From NCBI RefSeq assembly GCF_000963925.1, contig NZ_BAMV01000025.1:1-55987 (forward strand): DNA of 55,987 nt, in the 5' to 3' direction. The stretch's first letter is position 1; each line of letters starts with the position of its first letter. The position numbers and the translations under genes were made by a program. Of the stretch, positions 46,904 to 55,559 are shown piece after piece. The notes under the pieces are model-generated. The model was given only the letters and a program-made list of their open reading frames with translations, had not been told where the DNA came from and made no database searches. The stretch is from Acetobacter cibinongensis. Lineage in GTDB: Bacteria; Pseudomonadota; Alphaproteobacteria; Acetobacterales; Acetobacteraceae.

Positions 46904-48157
46904 TTAATGGGCAACCGCGGCTGCCGCAGCTTCATCAATGAGCGCGCCGTCACGGAAACGCTCAATGGTAAACGGAGCATTGATGGGGTGCGGTTCATCA
47001 CGCGCAATGGTCCATGCAAACAGGTTGGCAGCACCCGGTGTTGCCTTGAACCCGCCCGTGCCCCAGCCACAGTTGACGTAAAGGCCCGGCACGGAAGTTT
47101 TGGCTGTGATGGGGGAGCGGTCTGGCGTGTTGTCCGTAATACCACCCCATGAGCGCAGCATACGCAGGCGGCGGAAATCTGGCACCAGTTCGCAAATTGC
47201 CTCCAGTGTGTGGGCGGGCACGTGCATACCGCCGCGCTGGGTGTAGGACACATACGAGTCCGTACCAGCACCAATTACCATTTCGCCCTTATCAGACTGG
47301 CTGATATAGGCGTGAATGGTGTTGGACATCACAACGCAGGGAAAAGCAGGCTTAACCGGCTCAGACACCAGAGCCTGAAGTGGGTTGACCTGCAACGGCA
47401 GACGAATACCCGCCATACCCAGCACGACAGAGCTATGACCCGCCGCAGACACACCAACCTTTTTGGAGCGGATAGGCCCACGGGTTGTTTGCACGCCTGT
47501 CACATTGCCTGCGGCATCGCGGTCAATACCCGTGACTTCACAGTTTTCGATAATATCCACGCCCATATCGCTCGCGGCACGGGCAAAGCCCCAGGCCACG
47601 GCATCATGACGGGCGGTGCCGGCACGGCGCTGCAGGGACGCCCCAAGCACAGGATAACGAATATTGGGGGAAATATTCAGCGGGGGGCAAAATGCCTTTG
47701 CCTCTTCCGGTGTCATCCATTCGTTATCAATACCGTTAAGCCGGTTGGCGTAAACATGGCGCTTGAAAACCTGCACGTCATGCACGGTATGTGCAATCAT
47801 AAGGCAGCCGCGCTGACTGAACATGACGTTATAGTTCAGCTCTTCAGAGAGGGTTTCCCACAATTTAAGCGCGTGTTCATAATAAGATGAACTCTGCTCA
47901 AACAAGTAGTTAGACCGGATAATAGTGGTATTACGCGCGGTATTACCGCCCGCCAACCAGCCTTTTTCAACAACGGCGATATTACGCAAGCCGTGTTGTT
48001 TGGCCAGGTAATAGGCAGTGCCAAGGCCATGGCCACCACCACCTACAATAATGGCATCATAACTTGGCTTAGGCGCAACGGAGCGCCATTGGGGGGTCCA
48101 TCCCAGATGACGCCCCAGCGCCTGACGGGCCAAGGAAAACGCGGAGAATTTCTGCAT
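46904..48157 (-). CDS. soxB: Sarcosine oxidase beta subunit
   Basis: The 417-residue flavin subunit holds the sarcosine-oxidising site with FAD and covalent FMN in the family. The Rossmann motif [17 protein letters not shown] lies near residue 36, with [13 protein letters not shown] and the C-terminal [14 protein letters not shown]. It is the first gene of soxBDAG-adhC-ybaK. The upstream gap (48158-48349) contains CGGTAT/ATACCG (48252-48257 and 48276-48281), an inverted repeat that could be regulatory. Confidence 0.96.
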   Translation of the reverse strand: MQKFSAFSLARQALGRHLGWTPQWRSVAPKPSYDAIIVGGGGHGLGTAYYLAKQHGLRNIAVVEKGWLAGGNTARNTTIIRSNYLFEQSSSYYEHALKLWETLSEELNYNVMFSQRGCLMIAHTVHDVQVFKRHVYANRLNGIDNEWMTPEEAKAFCPPLNISPNIRYPVLGASLQRRAGTARHDAVAWGFARAASDMGVDIIENCEVTGIDRDAAGNVTGVQTTRGPIRSKKVGVSAAGHSSVVLGMAGIRLPLQVNPLQALVSEPVKPAFPCVVMSNTIHAYISQSDKGEMVIGAGTDSYVSYTQRGGMHVPAHTLEAICELVPDFRRLRMLRSWGGITDNTPDRSPITAKTSVPGLYVNCGWGTGGFKATPGAANLFAWTIARDEPHPINAPFTIERFRDGALIDEAAAAAVAH

Positions 48158-48349
48158 ATCAATCCCTATCAGGTCTTATAACTTGCAGCGCACAACAGGA
48201 GGATGATGCTATTGTTTCTTGCAGGATACTCCGCCAAACCGGACATCTCTTCGGTATAAAAGCGCCATTGTTTTAATACCGGAATGTTTTGAACGCTGTT
48301 TTAGCGAAAAATCATGCCCATGACCGGATACATATTAAGAGGAAATTGA

Positions 48350-49882
48350 TCAGAACCTTTTGTAGAAAAAAGCCTCAATAATCCCTGATGCATTATGAAC
48401 CCGAGACACAGATTCTCCCGCAGGCACACTCCCTGCCAAAATTGCACGCTGTGCTGGGCCTGCCCATGCTACGCCGCCCACCAATGCCCCGGAAGTTTGG
48501 GAGTCAAGAGCGTATTCGGTCGTAAAATCCACCTCATCGGAAATATGGTTTCCTGACGGGGAATGATACCCCAACCCAGAAGCGTGCACGAAAGAGAGAT
48601 CGTAAAAATGCGCTCCAATCTTTAGCTGGTCAGTTTTGCTGAAAAGATGCAAAGGTGTAACAGCCGTTATGTCAAACTGATGGATGATAAGATTAGAAAG
48701 CGAAACCAGATATAACTCAACTTCACCAGGCCAGTAGCCTCCGTAAAAAGCGCGTTTGCCATCCATCAGGAAGAAAGGGTCATAGTTTCTTTTAACTTTG
48801 CTCTTTTGATCTTTATTGCCACTGAATTTTGTGTAGCGGTAAAAAATATGGGGCGACCAAGGAAGCTTGGAAAAAGTGTATCCTGGTTCAACATAAAAGC
48901 CATAGGCTTCTACAGATTGATAACCATTTCCTGAATGGTTACTTTTTTCCCCAACAAAATTTCCGTAGAACGTTACATCTTTTGAAATATTATATTTTTT
49001 GATGGGGATAATATTTCCTCCCCAGCTTAAAGAGAGAACATTCTCGCCCGTCCGGTTTCCCCTCGTATTATAGTCATAATGAGATGAGGTATCGGACTCA
49101 AGCACATGGAAGTAGGTTAACGTGACATAAGCTGAACGGTCACCGTAGTCAGCACCACCATGTCCGCCTTTCTTACTACGAAACCAACTTACATCAAATC
49201 CTGCAAACTTTGTTTTAGGTCTATCAAATTGTCTATTAGCATCATTATCGCTATCGCTTTCCAACATAAAAATGTCGGACCTGATAGATTTTCCCTCAAA
49301 TCTTATTGTGCCAGGCCCCGCAAATGCATACCGAGACGCATACCACCAGACACCGCGATTACCGGAGCTATACGCACCGCGGCCTATTAAAAATCCATCA
49401 TCAATAACAAACTTCTGCCGTCCACCATCTACAATAATATTTCCCTCTTGCTGAGAAAACTGCACAGGTATTTCAACACCCCCATGCAGATCTTCCAACG
49501 TGACCATACGGGGCGTACCGGATGTCTGAGAGATAACCTCAGCATCCCCATGTCCTAACTCTGTAGACCCAACAGCAGATGCTTCCGCAAATACAGTATA
49601 GCCCAAAGGTGTTCTCCAACGGGCTGTAAGAATTGGTTTTCCGTAAAGTTCACCAAAACTTGTATTTTTATCGCTTTTATAGCGGGTTTTAGAGTGGGAA
49701 TAAGATCCAACACCGAAATTGGTATCGGGGAGGTAAAAACCAGCTCCCCCCACTTCCAGCGCACCCTTTATACTGAAATTATTATACGAAAAAATATTCT
49801 GATCAGCATAAATACTGTTAGAAACATAAATTTCTGAAAACATTGATAACAACAAGATACAAAAAAAATTATATCTTAACAT
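48350..49882 (-). CDS. Outer-membrane beta-barrel porin, substrate unknown
   Basis: The 510-residue protein has an N-terminal signal peptide (FFCILLLSMFSEIYVSNSIYA), many alternating aromatic strands and a terminal phenylalanine typical of outer-membrane barrels. Segments such as VTLEDLHGGVEIPVQ and YGFYVEPGYTFSKLPWSPHIFYRYTKFSG recall alginate-export-type barrels, but the assignment is loose. The gene is clearly more AT-rich than its sox neighbours, which suggests separate acquisition. It lies 84 bases after the MFS gene and probably shares its transcript, giving an outer- and inner-membrane uptake pair for the amino-acid-type operon further right. Confidence 0.75.
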   Translation of the reverse strand: MLRYNFFCILLLSMFSEIYVSNSIYADQNIFSYNNFSIKGALEVGGAGFYLPDTNFGVGSYSHSKTRYKSDKNTSFGELYGKPILTARWRTPLGYTVFAEASAVGSTELGHGDAEVISQTSGTPRMVTLEDLHGGVEIPVQFSQQEGNIIVDGGRQKFVIDDGFLIGRGAYSSGNRGVWWYASRYAFAGPGTIRFEGKSIRSDIFMLESDSDNDANRQFDRPKTKFAGFDVSWFRSKKGGHGGADYGDRSAYVTLTYFHVLESDTSSHYDYNTRGNRTGENVLSLSWGGNIIPIKKYNISKDVTFYGNFVGEKSNHSGNGYQSVEAYGFYVEPGYTFSKLPWSPHIFYRYTKFSGNKDQKSKVKRNYDPFFLMDGKRAFYGGYWPGEVELYLVSLSNLIIHQFDITAVTPLHLFSKTDQLKIGAHFYDLSFVHASGLGYHSPSGNHISDEVDFTTEYALDSQTSGALVGGVAWAGPAQRAILAGSVPAGESVSRVHNASGIIEAFFYKRF

Positions 49883-49966
49883 TTTTTTCTCTTTCGTTAT
49901 CTACGCACAAACTGTCGCTTTTCTGCTCACAACACGGTTAATTTAGAAAAATGAGATAAAAAATTT

Positions 49967-51295
49967 CTATTTTAAGGATGATGCTTGATCAAGATTAAGC
50001 CGATGTGTTTCCGGCGCTAGGTAATATGACAACAAAAAACCCAGAAAACAAAGAAATCCCGCAATAAACATGGTGTATGTACCACCAAACTGTTCCAGGG
50101 AAAGTGGCGCAAGCCATGTTCCCGCAGCAGCGCCTAACCTTGATAAGGATGCTGCCATTCCGGATGCTAACGGACGGAATTCTGTTGGAAATAATTCTTG
50201 TGAATATACTATGGAAAGAACCTGCGCTCCCCCAATGGATACGGCATATGCCGCCAAACACCCCAGTATGAGCCACTTTGACTGTGCTGAGAAAAAGCCC
50301 ACTGCTACGAGAGAAAGCCCTGACCACAAAAAACTATGAATGAGCATGGGGCGTCTGCCCATAACATTAATTAGCCATGTTGCAATAACGCACCCTACAA
50401 CAAACATGATTGTAATTAAGATGGCACCGTAACGCCCCCAGCTTCCGCCAAAATTTAAAGACATAAGCACCTGAGGTGCAAAGGCATATACAGCAAAGAC
50501 CGGAATAATAGACAATGTCCAGAACAGTGAAACAAACAGGAGCCGCACACCATATCCAGCTTTGAGGAACGACGTTATGGAGACCTTCTGCTCACTATTG
50601 CCTTCTGGTATGCTGAGAACAGAAAAATTAGGGCCATATATACTTTTAATAATGGTATCTGCTTTATTATTATGACCTTTTTTAATAAGCCAGCGTGGTG
50701 ATTCTGGCGTACCCAATCTCAGGACAAACAGTAACGCACCGAGGACGGCCGGACTTGCCAATATCAAACGCCATGAAGACGGACCCGCATAATCAATGAC
50801 AACCGTTCCTAAAATATAGGAAACTGCAGCACCAATAAACCAAAGTATTGTCAACATAGACAAGCGGGGGCCTCGGTTTTCACGCGGCAGGAATTCAACC
50901 AGCAAAGAGCCTGCAACGGGATATTCTATACCTACACCAAACCCTATTAGAAATCGTAATGAAAAAAAATCAAATACCGATACTGAAAATAATTGCAATA
51001 ATGAGCAAATACAAAAAATGATGGGGGGAACGAAATAAAGTCTTCTACGCCCCAGATAATCTGTTAATTTCCCACCCACAAACCCACCGAAAAACATACC
51101 AAACAATGCCGCAGCGGCTATAGACCCCTGGGCTTCACTTGAGAGATGTAATGAGTCCGACATAGGAATCATAGTAATTCCTATAATACTAAGAATATAA
51201 CCATCCAAAAACCATCCCCCTCCTGAACGAAGGGTTAGAAGTTGATGGAACCTGTTGATCGGCACGTCTTCGATTGACATTGCGTTATGCGTCAT
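49967..51295 (-). CDS. MFS transporter (metabolite:H+ symporter type)
   Basis: The 442-residue permease with 12 predicted membrane segments has the sugar-porter-like loop motif GGKLTDYLGRRRLYF between TM2 and TM3 and EYPVAGSLLVEFLPRENRG in TM4-loop. It resembles the aromatic acid / niacin / general metabolite symporters. A GAGAGAGG element lies just upstream of its ATG. Like the porin downstream it is relatively AT-rich. It is 52 bases after the DAO-type flavoprotein gene and probably imports that operon's substrate. Confidence 0.88.
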   Translation of the reverse strand: MTHNAMSIEDVPINRFHQLLTLRSGGGWFLDGYILSIIGITMIPMSDSLHLSSEAQGSIAAAALFGMFFGGFVGGKLTDYLGRRRLYFVPPIIFCICSLLQLFSVSVFDFFSLRFLIGFGVGIEYPVAGSLLVEFLPRENRGPRLSMLTILWFIGAAVSYILGTVVIDYAGPSSWRLILASPAVLGALLFVLRLGTPESPRWLIKKGHNNKADTIIKSIYGPNFSVLSIPEGNSEQKVSITSFLKAGYGVRLLFVSLFWTLSIIPVFAVYAFAPQVLMSLNFGGSWGRYGAILITIMFVVGCVIATWLINVMGRRPMLIHSFLWSGLSLVAVGFFSAQSKWLILGCLAAYAVSIGGAQVLSIVYSQELFPTEFRPLASGMAASLSRLGAAAGTWLAPLSLEQFGGTYTMFIAGFLCFLGFLLSYYLAPETHRLNLDQASSLK

Positions 51296-51347
51296 AGCCT
51301 ACCTCTCTCTAGTGTTTGTTTTTCTTGTGTGATTTTACATGAAAGAC

Positions 51348-52667
51348 TCAGGCTTCTTTTCCTGCCTTGAATTCGCCCCAGCGGAGCGTTGCATTGACCC
51401 CCAAAGACAAAAATGGCTCTGAAGGCACTTTTGATGGCCCCGGAGAGGCCAGAAGATATGCAGTGAGATCATTTGTCTCACCAGCCAACCAGTCTGCCAG
51501 CAGCTTTCCTGTCGCTGTGCCACGGGTTACGCCAAGACCGTTACAGCCGAAAGCACCGTAAACATTTGGAGCCAACTGACCGAAAAATCCTTCATGGTTC
51601 TGCGCCATAGCCAGACACCCACTCCAGCTATAGTCAAACCCTACGCCGTCCAGCATGGGGAAGCGCCTTGAAAAGGATAGTCTGTGATGTTTCAAAGCAC
51701 GCTTGAAATGCTTTGGGTTACTCTGCCCGTTTGGGTTAAAACTGAATGTATTGCGAACAAAAATCCGGTCATCATGCGTACGGCGGAGCGTTGTGCCAAA
51801 TGTATCTGCGGGAATAACCCCCCAGAACTCTTTCCCACCCAGCTTACTTTTTTCGTCTTCTGTAAGGGGGCGCGTCAGACTTCCATACAGGAATATTGGC
51901 AGTAACGTGCGTTGTAAAAATCCAAACTGAGGGCCGAAGACGTTATTGGCTAAAATGAGTTTGTCTGTAACGATTGAACCATTTTCATGAAAAAGAGTTG
52001 TTTTTTCTCCGTAATCTACACCGCTAATGACTGTATGCTCATATAAAGTGACATTCTCAGGCAACGTGTCAGCAAGCCCCTTTACCAAGGCTGATGGCTG
52101 AACCAGAATGGTACCCGGTGTAAAAAGTGCTTTTCTATAAAATGATGTTCCGATGTGATCTGGCAAATCCTCACCATCAATCACTGTGTATGGCTGCCCC
52201 AGTTTATCCAGCCCGCGCTGATAAGCCTCAAGAACAGCCATACCTCTATTTTCTATAGCGGCTTGATATTTTCCTGATTGCCGCAAGTGACAGTCAATAT
52301 TGTTATTTTCGACCTCAGTTTTTAAGGTCGTCTGCCCAAGATGATTGAGCTTCATGGCCAAGTTAGCGGTCGCAAGATCCCCAATATAGTCTTCGGCACC
52401 AATATCGTGCGGGAGATCTATGGCAAAGCCGGCATTACGGCCAGATGCGCCAAAACCTACTTCCTGTGCTTCGACCAATACAATTTTATCGTTTGGGAAA
52501 TTGCGCGCCAACTGGCGCGCTGCGGCAAGACCTGTGAAGCCCGCGCCAATAATGGTCCAGCGTGTTTTGCACACACCTGATGCACTGGCCGTGACCTGCC
52601 GTTTTCTGCTGGTATGGTACCATCCACACTCAGCATCATCATTGGGGAGGAAGTTTACTTTCAGCAT
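51348..52667 (-). CDS. DAO-family FAD-dependent amine/amino acid oxidoreductase (PuuB-like)
   Basis: The roughly 439-residue flavoprotein has the FAD motif TIIGAGFTGLAAARQLA, then VEAQEVGFGASGRNAGFAI and a C-terminal CNGLGVTRGTATGKLLADWL. It resembles gamma-glutamylputrescine oxidases and D-hydroxyproline dehydrogenase-like enzymes, which oxidise secondary or primary amines. The frame opens at 52739, but the ATG at 52667 has GAGG 5-6 bases upstream. Together with an ALDH and a DapA-type lyase it fits either a hydroxyproline-like route or a gamma-glutamyl amine route. A dimethylglycine oxidase role cannot be excluded. Confidence 0.82.
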   Translation of the reverse strand: MLKVNFLPNDDAECGWYHTSRKRQVTASASGVCKTRWTIIGAGFTGLAAARQLARNFPNDKIVLVEAQEVGFGASGRNAGFAIDLPHDIGAEDYIGDLATANLAMKLNHLGQTTLKTEVENNNIDCHLRQSGKYQAAIENRGMAVLEAYQRGLDKLGQPYTVIDGEDLPDHIGTSFYRKALFTPGTILVQPSALVKGLADTLPENVTLYEHTVISGVDYGEKTTLFHENGSIVTDKLILANNVFGPQFGFLQRTLLPIFLYGSLTRPLTEDEKSKLGGKEFWGVIPADTFGTTLRRTHDDRIFVRNTFSFNPNGQSNPKHFKRALKHHRLSFSRRFPMLDGVGFDYSWSGCLAMAQNHEGFFGQLAPNVYGAFGCNGLGVTRGTATGKLLADWLAGETNDLTAYLLASPGPSKVPSEPFLSLGVNATLRWGEFKAGKEA

Positions 52668-52800
52668 TCCGACCTCACAGACCCTGCTAAACAGCAGTGA
52701 ATACTTTTCAAATTTCCCCCGGCAAGGTGTTTCACACACCTCACCCGAGGAAACTCATTATTTTTTATGGACTCTTAGCGTTTATACTTATTTTTAGTTT

Positions 52801-54294
52801 TTACACGCTAAACCAGATCGTTTTTATTTCAGTATATTGGTCATGGGCAAAAATGGACTTATCACGCCCACCAAAGCCAGATTGTTTATAGCCGCCAAAT
52901 GGGGTACTGGCATCCCCCTCACCAAAGCAATTTACTGTTACGCATCCTGCCCGAATAGCACGAGAAACTTTAATTGCATTACTTAAGCTTTCTGTATAAA
53001 CAGATGCTGCCAGACCGTAAGATGTGTCATTGGCAAGTCTAATTGCCTCTTCCACAGTCTCAAACGTTGTCACAGTCAGGACTGGTCCGAAGATTTCCTC
53101 CCGGAAAAGTTTACTCTCAGGTGTGACGTTATCAATAATAGTGGGTTCAACATAAACGCCTTCTTGTGTCTTGCCCCCGGTCAGGACAGTAAGTCCTTCC
53201 TGTTTGGCAATATCAAGATAGGACGATACTTTTTCAAAGTGAGCTTTATTGACAAGTGCACCCAACTGATTTGAGGGGTCAAGTGGATCCCCCATTTTCC
53301 AGGAGGAGATTTGTTCAATAACATGTTTAAGCAATTCATCTTTAAGAGATGCATGTACAATCAAACGGGATGTCGCTGAGCAATTTTCGCCCATATTCCA
53401 GAATGCGCCGTTGACAATATGACCCGCGACAACACTAAGGTCTGGTGCATCCTTTAGAACAACTGCCGGGTTTTTCCCGCCGCACTCCAGCACGACACGC
53501 TTGAGGTTTGAATCTGCCGCATAGCGCAGGAAGCGTTTGCCGGTTTGCGTGGACCCGGTAAAGGTGACCATATCCACATCATTATGGAGGCCCAGTGCTG
53601 CACCAGCCTCGGCCCCGAGCCCTGGCACGACATTAAAGACCCCTGCGGGGATACCTGCCTGATAAGCCAACTCAGCAACACGAAGTGCTGTTAAAGATGT
53701 ATCCTCAGCGGGCTTAACAATAAGAGAACAACCAGCCGCAAGAGCAGGGCCAATTTTCCACCCAATCATCATGAGGGGAAAATTCCAGGGTAGCACGCAC
53801 CCGACAACACCAATCGGCTCACGCACAACTAACGTCATGGCATCAGACCCAGAAGGAGCTGTGCTGTCATAAATTTTGTCTATGAGCTCTGCATGCCAGC
53901 GAATGGTATTAATGGTGTCTGGTACGTCCAGTGCCAGACACTCACCCACGGGCTTGCCACTATCCAGACTTTCCAGAACCGCCAGAGACGCTGCTTCCGC
54001 TTCCAGCAAGGCAGCGAACTTCAGCAATACCGTTTTGCGCTCGCTTGGGGAACGCTTACTCCACACGCCATCTTCAAAGGATTTGCGGGCGTGAAGAACT
54101 GCACGGTCGATATCAGCGGTATCTCCACCAGCGACTTCAGTAATGACCGCACCAGTTGCCGGGTTGGTTGTGGTGTAAGTACGGCCTGATGCAGCCGGTG
54201 TAAACTCACCATTGATAAAGGCCTGATTACGCACTGTACCGGCTAGTTTTTCTGCTAAGGCTTTACACTCAGAAGCCGTTAAAGAGTCAGCCAT
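52801..54294 (-). CDS. Aldehyde dehydrogenase (PuuC-like)
   Basis: The 497-residue NAD(P)-dependent aldehyde dehydrogenase has VLPWNFPLMM, GSTQTGKRF, the general-base glutamate in LECGGKNP and nucleophile cysteine in NMGENCSATSRL. The C-terminal VNCFGEGDASTPFGGYKQSGFGGRDKS is typical of PuuC-type gamma-glutamyl aminobutyraldehyde dehydrogenases. It overlaps the DapA-like stop by 8 bases. 2-Oxoglutarate semialdehyde is a second candidate substrate given the DapA-family partner. Confidence 0.9.
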   Translation of the reverse strand: MADSLTASECKALAEKLAGTVRNQAFINGEFTPAASGRTYTTTNPATGAVITEVAGGDTADIDRAVLHARKSFEDGVWSKRSPSERKTVLLKFAALLEAEAASLAVLESLDSGKPVGECLALDVPDTINTIRWHAELIDKIYDSTAPSGSDAMTLVVREPIGVVGCVLPWNFPLMMIGWKIGPALAAGCSLIVKPAEDTSLTALRVAELAYQAGIPAGVFNVVPGLGAEAGAALGLHNDVDMVTFTGSTQTGKRFLRYAADSNLKRVVLECGGKNPAVVLKDAPDLSVVAGHIVNGAFWNMGENCSATSRLIVHASLKDELLKHVIEQISSWKMGDPLDPSNQLGALVNKAHFEKVSSYLDIAKQEGLTVLTGGKTQEGVYVEPTIIDNVTPESKLFREEIFGPVLTVTTFETVEEAIRLANDTSYGLAASVYTESLSNAIKVSRAIRAGCVTVNCFGEGDASTPFGGYKQSGFGGRDKSIFAHDQYTEIKTIWFSV

Positions 54295-55198
54295 TTTTTG
54301 TATCTTTCAAAATATCGGAAATTTCTGCTTTGACGGTACGAACAATTTCTTTCAATTTTTCCTGCTCTTCCCCAGTGAGGGGCTGAAGTGGCGCACGCGG
54401 GGGGCCGGCATCCAAGCCAACAAGGCTCACACCGAACTTGATAGACTGCACAAATTTCCCGGCATCCAGAAAGTTCATAAAAGGCAGAAATGCCGACATA
54501 ATACGGCGACCCTTGTCAAAATTCTTTTCGACAACACAGGCCTCGTAGAGGGCAATATGTTCGGACGGCAGGAAGTTGGACCCTGCGCAGACCCAGCTTG
54601 TTGCCCCCCAGGCAAAGAATTCCAAAGCCTGATCATCCCACCCACAAGACAGAGCAATATTTGGAAACTGGCGTGCCAGCATATGCACGCTTTCCATGCT
54701 ACCAGTACTTTCCTTGATAGCCTGAACATTAGGTGATTTGCTGACGCGGGTGAAATAATCTTCACCCATAGTAACACCCATACGACCGGGATAATTATAA
54801 AGCATGATTGGCAAACCAGTTGCTTCATCAACACGAAGCGCATGGATTGCGTTTTCTTCTTCTGTAGGCAGGGCGTAGGGTGGTGTTGTGATTAAAATGG
54901 CGTCTGCGCCAGCAGCTTTAGCCGCTTTACCATATTCTATGGAGTCTTCTGTTCGAATAGCACCAGTGCCAACAATAAGGCTGGTTGTGGATTTGATGAT
55001 ATCTTTGGCGCGGGTGTTGAGGTCATAGCGTTCCTGCGCGGTTTGGGCGTAGTATTCGCCAGTGGACCCACCAAGAATAATGCCATGCACACCCGACGCG
55101 GCAAGATGCTCAATACAGTCCGAAAATCCTTTCCAGTTTATGCTTCCATCATCATGGTAGGGGGTTACTGCCGGGGTGTATATTCCATGAAATTTCAT
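54287..55198 (-). CDS. Dihydrodipicolinate synthase-family lyase/deaminase
   Basis: The roughly 303-residue class I aldolase-type TIM barrel has GGSTGE (43-48) for carboxylate binding, catalytic Tyr136 in YNYPGR and Schiff-base Lys162 in AIKEST. Family members include Pyr4H2C deaminase of 4-hydroxyproline catabolism and keto-deoxy sugar acid dehydratases, besides DapA itself. A biosynthetic DapA role is unlikely in this operon. ATG at 55198 with an AAGGAG site 9 bases upstream is preferred over 55249. It is the first gene of a three-gene operon with the ALDH and DAO-type genes. Confidence 0.88.
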   Translation of the reverse strand: MKFHGIYTPAVTPYHDDGSINWKGFSDCIEHLAASGVHGIILGGSTGEYYAQTAQERYDLNTRAKDIIKSTTSLIVGTGAIRTEDSIEYGKAAKAAGADAILITTPPYALPTEEENAIHALRVDEATGLPIMLYNYPGRMGVTMGEDYFTRVSKSPNVQAIKESTGSMESVHMLARQFPNIALSCGWDDQALEFFAWGATSWVCAGSNFLPSEHIALYEACVVEKNFDKGRRIMSAFLPFMNFLDAGKFVQSIKFGVSLVGLDAGPPRAPLQPLTGEEQEKLKEIVRTVKAEISDILKDTKNG

Positions 55199-55559
55199 AA
55201 GACGCTCACTCCTTAAAATATTAGATTGCGAAAAAGCATTCCGGTCCACCAGTAGGTTCAGGATGATTTGTGCTCACACTAGGCAAGCACCTACCAGTCA
55301 AGTTACACGGTTTTATATAACGCCTTTCCGAAACATATCTCGTGTGTTTGTCCCTCATCATGTTGATTTCGTAACAAGTAAGTCAATACAAATTTTCGTT
55401 CATACTTTATATTTTTAATTTTGTCGGATCTATTCAAATAGAATGTCTTAGTTGTGCAATCTATTATTTTATTTTTTGTTTTTGCGGCCAATATTCTTGT
55501 GCCAAAGAGAAATAGAACTAAATTTTAGGTTTATTGAAGCTTTCTCTCCACACTAGGCT
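55199..55559. promoter_or_regulatory. Upstream region of the DapA-type operon with paired TGTC repeat
   Basis: This is AT-rich and non-coding. TGTCGGA (55422-55428) and TGTCTTA (55444-55450) are direct repeats with a 22-bp period, and each is followed by N8-AA counting from the sixth base. This resembles the paired site at 34554-34582. It suggests control by the same GlxA/GbdR-type regulator or a paralogue. Confidence 0.4.

Noticed and set aside
54287..55198. DapA of lysine biosynthesis
   Set aside because: Its operon partners (aldehyde dehydrogenase, amine-oxidising flavoprotein, permease) indicate catabolism. Only the fold and Schiff-base lysine are shared.
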